From NCBI GenBank assembly GCA_016718525.1, contig JADKDD010000001.1, forward strand, positions 1,612,001 to 1,676,000: 64,000 bases of DNA, written 5' to 3'. The translations under genes and the position numbers were made by a program. Under the pieces are notes generated by a model. The model ran no database searches, was not told where the DNA came from, and was given only the letters and a program-made list of their open reading frames with translations. Below, piece after piece: positions 44,735-52,988 of this stretch (position 1 is the stretch's first letter; each line of letters starts with the position of its first letter). The stretch comes from Rhodocyclaceae bacterium. GTDB lineage: Bacteria; Pseudomonadota; Gammaproteobacteria; Burkholderiales; Rhodocyclaceae.

Positions 44735-46045
44735 ATGGCGTTACCTGAACGGATTGGCAAATTCGAGATTCGAAGGAAACTCGGAGAAGGAGCGACATCC
44801 ACTGTATATCTCGGATTCGACCCTTTTGCAGCGCGCGACGTTGCAATCAAACTGATTTTTCCAGAGATCCTTAAGGACAAACAAAAAGGTCAGCTATACC
44901 GCCACATGCTGGTAACCGAAGCGTCACTTGCCGGTAAACTTTCTCATCCTCACATTGCGCAGATCTTTGATGCAGTAGTCTCGCCGGAGGAAAGCTACAT
45001 TGTCATGGAATACGTCCCTGGCGGGACACTCGAGCCTTATTGCAAACCAAGTACTTTGTTGCCGGTGGATAGACTGGTCGAGATCATTTTCAAATGTACC
45101 CGCGCACTGGATTACGCACAGCGCCTCGGAATTACGCATCGCGACATCAAACCAGCCAATATTTTGCTGGCCAGTGCCGGGGACGACCACGAAAAGACCG
45201 GCGGAGACATAAAAATCTCGGATTTTGGCGCCGCCATGATGAGTGGTGCCGAGCAAACCCGAACGCAGGTTGCGGGTGTCGGATCGCCTGCCTATATGTC
45301 ACCTCAACAGGTACAAGAGCAAGCCTTGAACCATCAGACCGACATTTATTCTCTCGGTGTCGTCATGTATCAACTGCTCTCCGGTCGCTTGCCCTATCAA
45401 GCGACAAGCAATTACGGAATGATTTACCAGATTTGTCATGGTGAGGCCCTGCCACCATCGACATTCCGTGTCGATGTGCCGCCTAGTCTGGATGCAATCG
45501 TTGCGCGAGCCATGCAAAAGGAACTCGTTGCCCGGTATCAAACCTGGGGAGAGTTTGCCCACGACCTAGCCCAGTCCTTTCGCACCAAGCAGCAGGCCTT
45601 GCGACATAACGATTTTCCCGACAGCGAAAAGTTTGAAACTTTGCGCGGGCTGGTATTTTTTACTGAATTCAGTGATGTGGAAATTTGGGAGGTCGTACGG
45701 TTCTCACGCTGGGAAGTTGTTGCCGTCGATACGGTGGTCATGAAGGATGGAGAACCCGGCGACTCCTTCGCGTTTTTACTTGAAGGTGAACTGCGTGTCA
45801 GCAAACGCGGTCGAACACTCGATCAACTAACACCGGGAGAATGCTTTGGCGAAATGGCCGTTGCTCGCCGGAATCAAAATCGTGGCGCCGATGTTGTCGC
45901 CAGCACCACCGCCAAGGTTGTGACCATTTCCGGGGAAGCCCTGCGGCACGCATCTGACGCATGCCGCATGAACTTTTATCAAGCCTTTATGATCGTCGTC
46001 GCAGGCCGTCTGGACTCAGCCAATGCTCGGCTGGCAGGCATATGA
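44735..46045 (+). CDS. Ser/Thr protein kinase with C-terminal cyclic-nucleotide-binding domain
   Basis: The product is 436 residues from the ATG at 44735, one base after the argH stop; an upstream extension inside argH is unlikely. The kinase domain (10-280) has the glycine loop GEGATSTVYLG, VAIK (Lys39), HRDIKPAN (Asp137), SDFGAA and a degenerate APE as MSPQQ, so it should be active. Residues about 305-430 form a cNMP-binding beta-roll whose phosphate-binding cassette keeps FGEMA (Glu373) and an Arg in NRGAD (Arg383), the residues that hold cAMP or cGMP. There is no membrane segment or PASTA repeat, so it is cytosolic. The design resembles cyclic-nucleotide-regulated kinases in a single chain. 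An adenylate cyclase gene lies 1.7 kb away. Substrates are unknown. Confidence 0.88.
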   Translation: MALPERIGKFEIRRKLGEGATSTVYLGFDPFAARDVAIKLIFPEILKDKQKGQLYRHMLVTEASLAGKLSHPHIAQIFDAVVSPEESYIVMEYVPGGTLEPYCKPSTLLPVDRLVEIIFKCTRALDYAQRLGITHRDIKPANILLASAGDDHEKTGGDIKISDFGAAMMSGAEQTRTQVAGVGSPAYMSPQQVQEQALNHQTDIYSLGVVMYQLLSGRLPYQATSNYGMIYQICHGEALPPSTFRVDVPPSLDAIVARAMQKELVARYQTWGEFAHDLAQSFRTKQQALRHNDFPDSEKFETLRGLVFFTEFSDVEIWEVVRFSRWEVVAVDTVVMKDGEPGDSFAFLLEGELRVSKRGRTLDQLTPGECFGEMAVARRNQNRGADVVASTTAKVVTISGEALRHASDACRMNFYQAFMIVVAGRLDSANARLAGI

Positions 46046-46055
46046 CGACCGGAGC

Positions 46056-46379
46056 TCAGGCACCGTTCAGTATCGGCTCCAGTTGTTTCTGCAATTCTCC
46101 GTTTTGAAACATTTCGGTCATGATGTCGCTGCCACCGACGAACTCGCCGGCGATATATAGCTGCGGGACGGTGGGCCAGTTTGAATAGTCCTTAATACCC
46201 TGACGGACCTCCGAATCGGCGAGGACATCAACGGACGTGAAATTTTTCACACCGCAGGCGTTGAGTATTTGGACAGCGCGCGACGAGAATCCGCACTGCG
46301 GAAACTGCGGCGAGCCCTTCATATACAACACCACCCCATTTCCAGTGACGGTCTGGTGTATTTTTTCCTTGATGTCCAT
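46056..46379 (-). CDS. grxD: Monothiol glutaredoxin (Grx4 type)
   Basis: The product is 107 residues from the ATG at 46379 (MDIKEKIHQ). The monothiol active site CGFS (Cys29), preceded by KGSPQFPQ, and the glutathione-binding WPTVPQLYIAGEFVGGSDI are present. Such proteins bind a [2Fe-2S] cluster as dimers and deliver it to apo-proteins. It converges with the kinase gene, leaving 10 bases between stops. Confidence 0.95.
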   Translation of the reverse strand: MDIKEKIHQTVTGNGVVLYMKGSPQFPQCGFSSRAVQILNACGVKNFTSVDVLADSEVRQGIKDYSNWPTVPQLYIAGEFVGGSDIMTEMFQNGELQKQLEPILNGA

Positions 46380-46435
46380 GCGCTCTGTTCCTTTCCAATG
46401 CAGCAAAATTAGTTGAGTTATTTAGTCGGGTTAGT

Positions 46436-47260
46436 TTACTTCGGCACTCGTCCAAGCGTCAAGCATTCAAGCTCGGATTCCCCGAATCCGGCGGCCAAGC
46501 GCGCAACAACATTCATTGGTCCTTGCGGCCATGGCGCGTTGTACTCTCGAATCAGCTGACGAAAAGTCACCTCGGGCTCCAGATTTTGGCGGACACACAA
46601 AAAACGGTACCAATAGTCGCCAATCGCCACGTGATTTTCCTCATCAGCAAGGATGACCGCAAGGATGCTGACTGCAGCCGTATCGCCCGCAGCTGCAAGT
46701 TTTTTCTGAATTGGCGGCGTCGCATCCAGTCCACGTGCTTCCAGCAGACGCGGGACGAGTGCCATACGGGTCAAACAGTCATTCGCGGTCTTTTCCGCCA
46801 TTTCCCACAGTCCATCGTGCACCGGGAAATCTCCATAGTCATGACCCATCGATTGCAAGTGGGCGCGCAGCAACTGGAAATGCCTGGCCTCGTCCAGCGC
46901 AACTTTCAGCCAATCATCGTAATACCGGTGCGGCATGCCTGCGAATCGTACCGCATGGTCTAGCGCGAGGTCGATCGCCGAGTATTCAATATGGGCCACG
47001 GCGTGTATCAGCGCAGCACGACCGGCCACCGTTGCAAGGTTACTGCGGGCGGCCAGCGCATGAGGTTGAACTCTTAGCGGGCGCTGCGGGATCCCGCGTC
47101 GGATGGGTTCGCTGCAAATTAGGTCAGTTGGTGCTGATGACACGCCGTCAAAGCTATGTTCATCTTCTCCCAAGGTCTGCGCCAACCGTGCCACCGCTGC
47201 CAACTTCGCGTCAATAGAATCTGTCGCCAAGGCCTTGACTGCCAGATTTAGAGGATTCAT
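46436..47260 (-). CDS. DUF455 ferritin-like protein
   Basis: The product is 274 residues from the ATG at 47260; the frame also opens at a TTG two codons before. It has a helical ferritin-like fold with repeated E/H motifs: HIEYSAIDLALDH, ALDEARHFQLL and ILADEENHVAIGDYWY, consistent with a di-iron site. The family (PF04305) is related to tRNA-modifying MiaE-like enzymes, but its reaction is not established. Residues 37-46 (FDGVSSAPTD) come from a 23-bp dispersed repeat near the N-terminus. It follows apaG by eight bases. Confidence 0.83.
   Translation of the reverse strand: MNPLNLAVKALATDSIDAKLAAVARLAQTLGEDEHSFDGVSSAPTDLICSEPIRRGIPQRPLRVQPHALAARSNLATVAGRAALIHAVAHIEYSAIDLALDHAVRFAGMPHRYYDDWLKVALDEARHFQLLRAHLQSMGHDYGDFPVHDGLWEMAEKTANDCLTRMALVPRLLEARGLDATPPIQKKLAAAGDTAAVSILAVILADEENHVAIGDYWYRFLCVRQNLEPEVTFRQLIREYNAPWPQGPMNVVARLAAGFGESELECLTLGRVPK
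47126..47148 (+). repeat. 23-bp dispersed repeat, copy 7 (inside DUF455 gene)
   Basis: AGTTGGTGCTGA, TGAC, ACGCCGT, with one change at the last base of the left arm. The gene is read on the other strand, so the repeat is translated as DGVSSAPTD. Confidence 0.84.
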
Positions 47261-47268
47261 CTCCAATC

Positions 47269-47652
47269 TCAGTGCAGCGTACGCGGCATGGAAAGCACAA
47301 AAACAGGGATCTCCACCCTGAATTCAACGCCATCCGCTGCAGTCCACTGATAGCTCCCCGTCATCGTCCCTACGGCAGTAGAAATCACGCAGCCGCTGGT
47401 GTACTCAAACTGCTCGCCGGGTGCCAGTAAAGGTTGCTGACCAACAACGCCAAGACCACGGACTTCCTGGGTCACGTTCTCAGCGTCAACAATCAACCAG
47501 TGTCGCGAAATCAAAGCGGCGGATACCGTGCCGATGTTTTCCATCGTGATGGTGTATTCAAAGGCAAATCGTGTCGCATTGACATCTGACTGTTCGGGCA
47601 AAAATCTTGTCCGCACAGAAATGTGGATTGCGTAGTTCGCGTCTGGCTCCAT
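47269..47652 (-). CDS. apaG: ApaG (Co2+/Mg2+ efflux-associated, DUF525)
   Basis: The product is 127 residues from the ATG at 47652 (MEPDANYAIH), matching the usual size; the frame continues upstream without support. It is a fibronectin-III-like beta-sandwich with the conserved YTITMENIG, GLGVVGQQPLLAPGEQFEYTSG and MTGSYQW. The function is unsettled; in enterobacteria apaG lies with apaH and ksgA, which are not here. It shares a transcript with the DUF455 gene and is divergent from the cyclase. Confidence 0.93.
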   Translation of the reverse strand: MEPDANYAIHISVRTRFLPEQSDVNATRFAFEYTITMENIGTVSAALISRHWLIVDAENVTQEVRGLGVVGQQPLLAPGEQFEYTSGCVISTAVGTMTGSYQWTAADGVEFRVEIPVFVLSMPRTLH

Positions 47653-47793
47653 AGCTTGCAATTGAACACGAATAACCAGAGTGTAACAAGCACGAATGCC
47701 CCAACAAGCGAGTTGACCACCATTACCGATTCCTGCGACACTCACCCCTCCGCGACTGCCGCTCGTATCGTGTTTTTACTTTTCGCGAATCAT

Positions 47794-49104
47794 ATGACTA
47801 ATCCGCTGGACCCTGCAAAGCCCGGAAGTTTTATAGATAGTCTCCGTAATGCGGGGGCGCTGGATACTGACAGCGACGAGCAAAAGCTCAATAAGTCGCT
47901 GTTGATGCTGGCCACCGGACTCTTGTGTTTCACAACCATGGTTTGGACGCACGTCTATACCTACATCGGGCCGCAATTCTCATCGACATTGCCATTGTTG
48001 GCCCAAGTCTTGTTGATCGGCAATACGCTGCTGTACATCAAAACCAAGAATTTCAATCTATTCCGACTTACTCAACTTGGGCTAATGCTGTTTCTGCCCT
48101 TTGTTGCGCAATGGCTTGCGGGAAATTTCATAGCCTCAAGCGGGATCGTGTTATGGGGACTACTTAGTCCTATTGGCGCCTTGTTGTGTTTCGGTGTCCG
48201 TGAATCACTGGGGTGGTTTATCGCGTGGGTCGTCCTCACCACGCTGACCGGGGTAGCTGACTTTTATCTGGCCGATGCAAGCACCATGGCACGTTCGGTG
48301 GTACCGATACGCACCAGCGTTGCCTTTTTTACGCTCAACTTTATTGCCGTATCGGCAATCATCTATTTGTTGCTGCGGCATTCGATCATCGCCAAAAATG
48401 AAATTCAGCACAGCCTCGCCGCAGCACATGAGATGTTGCAAGACGAACAGGACCGATCGGAAAAACTGTTGCTCAATATCCTCCCCGGCGCAATCGCCGA
48501 GCGACTGAAAAACTCAGATCAAACCATCGCCGACGGGTTTGCCGATGTCACTGTGATGTTCGCTGACATTGTCAACTTCACTCAAGTGGCCGCCAACATG
48601 TCGCCGGCGCAGGTTTTCAGCATGTTGAACCGGATCTTTTCGGCATTCGACGAATTGGCCGAGGAGCACCAATTGGAGAAGATCAAGACCATCGGTGACG
48701 CGTACATGATCGCGGGCGGCCTCGGTACGGGAGAAGAACTGTACTCTGCAAAAATTGCCGATATGGCTCTGGCGATGCGCGATTTGCTCAGTCGGGATTT
48801 CGCAATAAATTCATCTCATTTGGATATTCGCATTGGAATCGGTACCGGACCGGTGATTGCAGGCGTCGTCGGGAAAAAGAAGTTTATCTACGACCTCTGG
48901 GGTGACACGGTCAATATCGCCAGTCGAATCACCTCTGAAGGTGTTCCTGGAATGATTCAATGCGACACAACGACCTATTACCGTTTGCGTAACAGTTTTG
49001 ATTTCCACGATCCCCAGGTGATTTACCTTAAGGGTAAAGGCGATATGACGGTTTATCGCCTGATTGGCCGCAAGCAGCCATTTAATGCCGCTGACGCTTA
49101 CTGA
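47794..49104 (+). CDS. Membrane class III adenylate cyclase
   Basis: The product is 436 residues from the ATG at 47794; the longer frame to 47623 would overlap apaG. Six membrane helices (within about 37-197) are followed by a coiled linker (200-240, ending in LLNILPGAIAERL) and the catalytic domain (248-430). All catalytic residues are visible: metal Asp258 (FADIVNF) and Asp302 (IGDAYM), adenine-selecting Lys298 and Asp367 (YDLWGD), and transition-state Asn374 and Arg378 (VNIASR). The Lys/Asp pair predicts ATP, hence cAMP. The membrane part could sense a small ligand. The nearby kinase has a cNMP-binding domain. Confidence 0.87.
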   Translation: MTNPLDPAKPGSFIDSLRNAGALDTDSDEQKLNKSLLMLATGLLCFTTMVWTHVYTYIGPQFSSTLPLLAQVLLIGNTLLYIKTKNFNLFRLTQLGLMLFLPFVAQWLAGNFIASSGIVLWGLLSPIGALLCFGVRESLGWFIAWVVLTTLTGVADFYLADASTMARSVVPIRTSVAFFTLNFIAVSAIIYLLLRHSIIAKNEIQHSLAAAHEMLQDEQDRSEKLLLNILPGAIAERLKNSDQTIADGFADVTVMFADIVNFTQVAANMSPAQVFSMLNRIFSAFDELAEEHQLEKIKTIGDAYMIAGGLGTGEELYSAKIADMALAMRDLLSRDFAINSSHLDIRIGIGTGPVIAGVVGKKKFIYDLWGDTVNIASRITSEGVPGMIQCDTTTYYRLRNSFDFHDPQVIYLKGKGDMTVYRLIGRKQPFNAADAY

Positions 49105-49155
49105 TTTTCTGATCAGGCAAGCCGCTGTGTTCCACAGGTGCTGAACTGAGCCTAT

Positions 49156-50877
49156 TCAGGCGCTTGAGGCAGGGCTGAGCCGGAAGCAAACCTCTCCATC
49201 GCGATTTTCCGACAAAGACATTCGATATCCAACCGACTCAGCTTGCTTGGCGGCTTGGTAAAGACCGATACCCAAGCCGTCCTCGGATGGAACCGGGCCC
49301 CGCAGTAGTTGCGTTTGGATAGTGTGTTCAATAGCGCTCCCGTTATCGCTCACGGTGATTGTTGCGCTACCACCATTGACTTGAAGGGTGACGGTCACAT
49401 TCAGCGCCGGTTCGCGTTGTCTTTTGGACGACAAATTCGACAAAAGATTGTCCATCACTGAAGTGAACATGGCTGTAGGTACCTCAACATCTGCCAACGC
49501 GCCATTGCGGATGAAATTGATCCACGACTTACCTTCAAACCGCCGCATAAGTTCTTCCCACCATTGACGCAAAGGAGCCGTCGGTTCAGCCTTCGCGTCT
49601 TGGCGCACGCGCAATTTGTCCAAGGTCACTTCCAGGCGCGTCGTGATTGCAGGTAGTTGCCGGCGTAACAAACCACGAAACGCTGCCGAATCATCCGACC
49701 CGGGTTCATTTGCCGCGTGACACAACATCTGCATGGACTGCAGCAAATTCTTTACGTCATGGGTCAGTCGCGCACCGGTTTCATGAACAGCCTGCATGTA
49801 GGATATCTCTTTCAAGCGCTTTGCCCGCTGTTTATCAGCATGAAACTCACCCAGCAGTTGGCCGAGCAAATTGAAGTGCCACACCAGTGATGGCGGCAAT
49901 GGATATCGTGTAAACAAGCTGAGGCGGACGTCCTGATGGGTAAACTGTATCGACACGCCGTGTGGTTCCCCCAACGAACCATCGATGCCGGCTGCCGACC
50001 ACCGGATCCCGCTCACCCAAGGTAGCCCTTCAGTCATCGCAACACAGGCACGCGCGACAAACGCGTCCGGTTCGAGCTCTTCTTCTGCCAAATTGGCCAA
50101 TGAATGCAACCATTGTTCGGCCGGCAAGCCTATCGACAACAAATATTGCGAGAAAAAATTGCCCCAACCGGCAAACCCGGCATGCGGGCTCCACGTCCAA
50201 CCAAGTATCAGCAATACTCCGCCAAGTGCGATCAAGGCCCTTAACAAGGCGCTGGCGTAGTCTGATTTGGTCAGCAACATCATTGACAAACTACCGAGTA
50301 CCAAAACCGCAAGCAGCAAAAACACAAACAAACTATTGACGAAATCAATCACTTCCACCTGCTGCATCTGCAGATTTCCCTGCGGTAGCATCAGCATAAC
50401 CACAAGCAATAGCGGAAGCACGATACGAGTCGCGTTGACCACCGCAGCAGGTAAGCTCGCTGCCGGCAATGCCAGAGGAGTCGCCAACACCAAAAGCGCC
50501 AGCACTAAAAACCCAAGCGCAAACAAATGGAACAGCCGCGTTACCGGAGCGCCCAAAAGTAGAACTTTGCCGCCGACAATCCCTGCCAGCATCAAGATCC
50601 ACAACATCAGCAACCAACCGTTAATCTCAATCGCAGCCACTGCCGCAAGAATCAGCAACGAAATCAATACGGGAACGGACACCCGTTGCTGCCCCTTGAC
50701 CAGCGGTTGCCACAAAATGAACAACCCTAAGTGACCCAGGAATAGTGGGCGCACCACTGCGCTGTCTATCGGTTGCGACAAGACGACGAACAAGCACGCT
50801 AGTAATGCGATCAGTATTGGTCCGCGCCAAGCTGGCAATCGCGTAATCAGGCGCTCAGCCAAGGGGGTAGTTTGCAT
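49156..50877 (-). CDS. Orphan membrane sensor histidine kinase
   Basis: The product has 573 residues. About nine hydrophobic segments fill residues 18-228, followed by a cytoplasmic GAF-like stretch (about 265-345), an unusual H-box LTHDVKNLLQSMQ (His373) and a HATPase domain (SVMDNLLSNL N box, ISDNG-like VSDNGSAIE, EDGLGIGLYQAAK). The THDVKN form resembles kinases whose receiver is encoded elsewhere, such as the PEP-CTERM PrsK group. No response regulator adjoins it. It is divergent from a prepilin gene across 237 bases. Confidence 0.78.
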   Translation of the reverse strand: MQTTPLAERLITRLPAWRGPILIALLACLFVVLSQPIDSAVVRPLFLGHLGLFILWQPLVKGQQRVSVPVLISLLILAAVAAIEINGWLLMLWILMLAGIVGGKVLLLGAPVTRLFHLFALGFLVLALLVLATPLALPAASLPAAVVNATRIVLPLLLVVMLMLPQGNLQMQQVEVIDFVNSLFVFLLLAVLVLGSLSMMLLTKSDYASALLRALIALGGVLLILGWTWSPHAGFAGWGNFFSQYLLSIGLPAEQWLHSLANLAEEELEPDAFVARACVAMTEGLPWVSGIRWSAAGIDGSLGEPHGVSIQFTHQDVRLSLFTRYPLPPSLVWHFNLLGQLLGEFHADKQRAKRLKEISYMQAVHETGARLTHDVKNLLQSMQMLCHAANEPGSDDSAAFRGLLRRQLPAITTRLEVTLDKLRVRQDAKAEPTAPLRQWWEELMRRFEGKSWINFIRNGALADVEVPTAMFTSVMDNLLSNLSSKRQREPALNVTVTLQVNGGSATITVSDNGSAIEHTIQTQLLRGPVPSEDGLGIGLYQAAKQAESVGYRMSLSENRDGEVCFRLSPASSA

Positions 50878-51036
50878 ATCAACGGCAGCAACGAGAAGGC
50901 ACAGCTGATTGTAGCGTCAGATGCCCGACAATCCGTCCTGTTTAAGTTGTTGAAAAATCGTCATATTTTTGGCGGAAACCTAACGGTCTCAAGATCGTAT
51001 CACTATAACTGATTGATTTTATTAATTTAATATATC

Positions 51037-51052
51037 TGGCATCATTAGTGCT
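51037..51052 (+). promoter_or_regulatory. Sigma-54 (-24/-12) promoter of the prepilin gene
   Basis: TGGCATCATTAGTGCT has GG and GC exactly 10 bases apart and matches TGGCAC-N5-TTGCW at 5 of 6 and 4 of 5 defined bases. It lies 62 bases before the prepilin start, giving a leader of about 50 bases with GGAG before the ATG. The activator would bind upstream, in the AT-rich 50900-51030 stretch. Confidence 0.65.
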
Positions 51053-51114
51053 TATAGACTAGCGTTACAGAAGTCCGACCATCAGTTACTTGACACCAAC
51101 GAACGGAGAACATC

Positions 51115-51825
51115 ATGCGTAGCAAACAATCAGGCTTTACCTTAGTGGAAATTGCCATCGTGCTGGTCATCATCGGCCTGCTGCTCGGTGGTGTGTTGAA
51201 AGGGCAGGAGTTGATCAACAGTGCAAAGATCAAGAACGTCGCCAATGATTTGAATGGTATTGCGGCCGGCGTGTATGCCTACCAGGATCGCTACAAGACA
51301 TTCCCGGGCGACGACGGTGGCGCCCAGGCTCGATGGGCTAGTACCTTCAATGGCAACAAAAACGGCGTGGTTGGAGCGGACCCGACAGGGGTTGCTGCTG
51401 CAAGCACTGCCAACTTCAACGATGCTCCTCCTACGGCATTGGCTGCCACTACGAATGAAACAATTCTGTTTTGGCATCACATGCGCATTGCCGGATTTGT
51501 TGCCGGTGCGACAACCGCTGCGGACGGCGGCAACCAACCGCAAAATGCCGTTGGCGGAATTGTTGGTATTCAAACTGGTGCGGGCCTTGTTCCCGAAATG
51601 GGCGGGCTTGTGGTTTGCACATCAAACCTCAACGGAAAAATCGCCGGTGCAATCGATCAGCAGTTTGACGACGGCGTTGGCAACACTGGTACGTTGCGCG
51701 CTTTTGATCAGGTTAAGGCTCCAGTAACTCGTGGAGGAACTAATGTCACAAGGACAGGTCAAAGCACGGCCACTTATAACGCTGCTGACGATACCGAGCT
51801 CTACACAATCTGCAAATCACTGTAA
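51115..51825 (+). CDS. Type IV prepilin-like protein
   Basis: The product has 236 residues. A short basic leader MRSKQSG is followed by the N-methylated Phe and the class III helix FTLVEIAIVLVIIGLLLGGV with Glu at +5, the standard site for prepilin peptidase. The head domain is Gly/Ala/Thr-rich and ends with a Cys pair (VVCTSN and TICKSL) that could close a C-terminal disulfide loop, as in pilins. It could be a major pilin, a minor pilin or a pseudopilin; no other pilus assembly genes are next to it. A sigma-54-type promoter precedes it and a clear terminator follows, so it is transcribed alone. Confidence 0.85.
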   Translation: MRSKQSGFTLVEIAIVLVIIGLLLGGVLKGQELINSAKIKNVANDLNGIAAGVYAYQDRYKTFPGDDGGAQARWASTFNGNKNGVVGADPTGVAAASTANFNDAPPTALAATTNETILFWHHMRIAGFVAGATTAADGGNQPQNAVGGIVGIQTGAGLVPEMGGLVVCTSNLNGKIAGAIDQQFDDGVGNTGTLRAFDQVKAPVTRGGTNVTRTGQSTATYNAADDTELYTICKSL

Positions 51826-51841
51826 TTGTTTCATTAAAAAA

Positions 51842-51870
51842 AGAAAGCCCGCTCCGGCGGGCTTTTTTTA
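51842..51870 (+). terminator. Rho-independent terminator after the prepilin gene
   Basis: AGCCCGC, a short loop and GCGGGCT, followed by seven T, 20 bases after the stop codon. Confidence 0.9.
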
Positions 51871-51914
51871 TGCCTGTCGTATTCAGCGTCGTCTGGCCGA
51901 TGAGCGGGCCATTC

Positions 51915-51931
51915 CACCGCCAGCACCAACC
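51915..51931 (-). repeat. Half copy of the 23-bp dispersed repeat
   Basis: Only the left arm is kept (GGTTGGTGCTGG on the minus strand, one change); the ACGSCGT arm is missing. It lies between the prepilin terminator and the kdsD promoter. It is probably a decayed copy, but chance similarity is possible. Confidence 0.4.
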
Positions 51932-51972
51932 GACCGAAACACGATCGCGCGAGCGGACCACCTGCCGGTGGT

Positions 51973-51978
51973 TATAAT
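51973..51978 (+). promoter_or_regulatory. Probable -10 element for the kdsD operon
   Basis: A perfect TATAAT lies 30 bases before the kdsD start. No good -35 is visible at the proper distance, so the promoter may need an activator or rely on the upstream TG. Confidence 0.4.
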
Positions 51979-52007
51979 TTCCGCTCAGCTCACACTGGTG
52001 TTTGTGC

Positions 52008-52988
52008 ATGAATTCGAAACCTGCGCAGGAAATTCGTGCCCTGGCGATGGGGCGACAGGTACTTGAAATTGAGGCGCTTGCGCTGACCGACTTGGCCAAT
52101 CGACTTGATTCCCAGTTTGCACGTGCAGTCGCCTTGATCCTCTCCAGCCGGGGGCGGGTGATTGTGTGCGGTATCGGCAAATCCGGCCACGTCGGGCGAA
52201 AAATCGCCGCTACCTTGGCCAGTACTGGCACTCCAGCCTATTTCGTCCATGCCGCAGAAGCTGTTCATGGCGATTTGGGCATGATTACCGGCGACGACGT
52301 TATGATCGCAATCTCCAACTCAGGAGAAAACGACGAGCTACTCACCGTGGTGCCGCTTATTAAACGTCAGGGCGGACGCTTGATCGCCATCACCGGCAAC
52401 GAAGAATCGTCGCTCGCGCGCGAAGCCGATGTACATCTGGATGCACGAGTGGCGCAAGAAGCCTGTCCTTTGAATTTGGCGCCTACCGCCAGCACCACCG
52501 CTGCACTGGCGCTGGGCGATGCACTGGCCGTCGCCTTGCTTGATGCCCGTGGTTTTGACGCCGAAGACTTCGCGCGGTCGCACCCTGGTGGCGCGCTCGG
52601 ACGCAAATTGCTCACCCATGTCTCTGACGTGATGCGCACAGATGTACCGACGGTGAGTATGACCACTCTGATTCCCGCGGCACTCGCCGTGATGACTAAA
52701 GGCGGTCTGGGAATGCTGGTGGTTGAAGCCACTCAGGGAGAGATCGCCGGAATCTTTACCGACGGGGATTTGCGCCGCGCCATGGAGCAACGTGGTGATC
52801 TGCGTCAGGTGATGATTAGCGAAGTGATGAACCGCAAGCCACGAACCGTTCCCGCAGTTCGACTGGCAGTCGAAGCTGTACAAATCATGGAAGCTAACAA
52901 GATCAATCAGCTGCTCGCGCTGGATGACAACGGCAAACTTGCAGGAGCGCTAAACATGCATGATTTGTTTCGGGCGAAAGTTGTCTGA
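52008..52988 (+). CDS. kdsD: D-arabinose 5-phosphate isomerase
   Basis: The product is 326 residues from the ATG at 52008; a TTG two codons earlier also fits. It isomerises ribulose 5-phosphate to arabinose 5-phosphate, the first step to Kdo of lipopolysaccharide. The SIS domain (about 30-180) has CGIGKSGHVGRKIAATLASTG (in pieces), ISNSGENDE and LAPTASTTAALALGDALA. Two CBS repeats follow (about 205-325, with VMRTDVPTV and EVMNRKPRTV). It is the first gene of kdsD-kdsC-lptC-lptA. Confidence 0.95.
   Translation: MNSKPAQEIRALAMGRQVLEIEALALTDLANRLDSQFARAVALILSSRGRVIVCGIGKSGHVGRKIAATLASTGTPAYFVHAAEAVHGDLGMITGDDVMIAISNSGENDELLTVVPLIKRQGGRLIAITGNEESSLAREADVHLDARVAQEACPLNLAPTASTTAALALGDALAVALLDARGFDAEDFARSHPGGALGRKLLTHVSDVMRTDVPTVSMTTLIPAALAVMTKGGLGMLVVEATQGEIAGIFTDGDLRRAMEQRGDLRQVMISEVMNRKPRTVPAVRLAVEAVQIMEANKINQLLALDDNGKLAGALNMHDLFRAKVV

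Noticed and set aside
52480..52512. Sequence CCGCCAGCACCACC in kdsD resembling the 23-bp repeat
   Set aside because: It encodes the conserved LAPTASTTA motif found in KdsD proteins generally and lacks the ACGSCGT arm.
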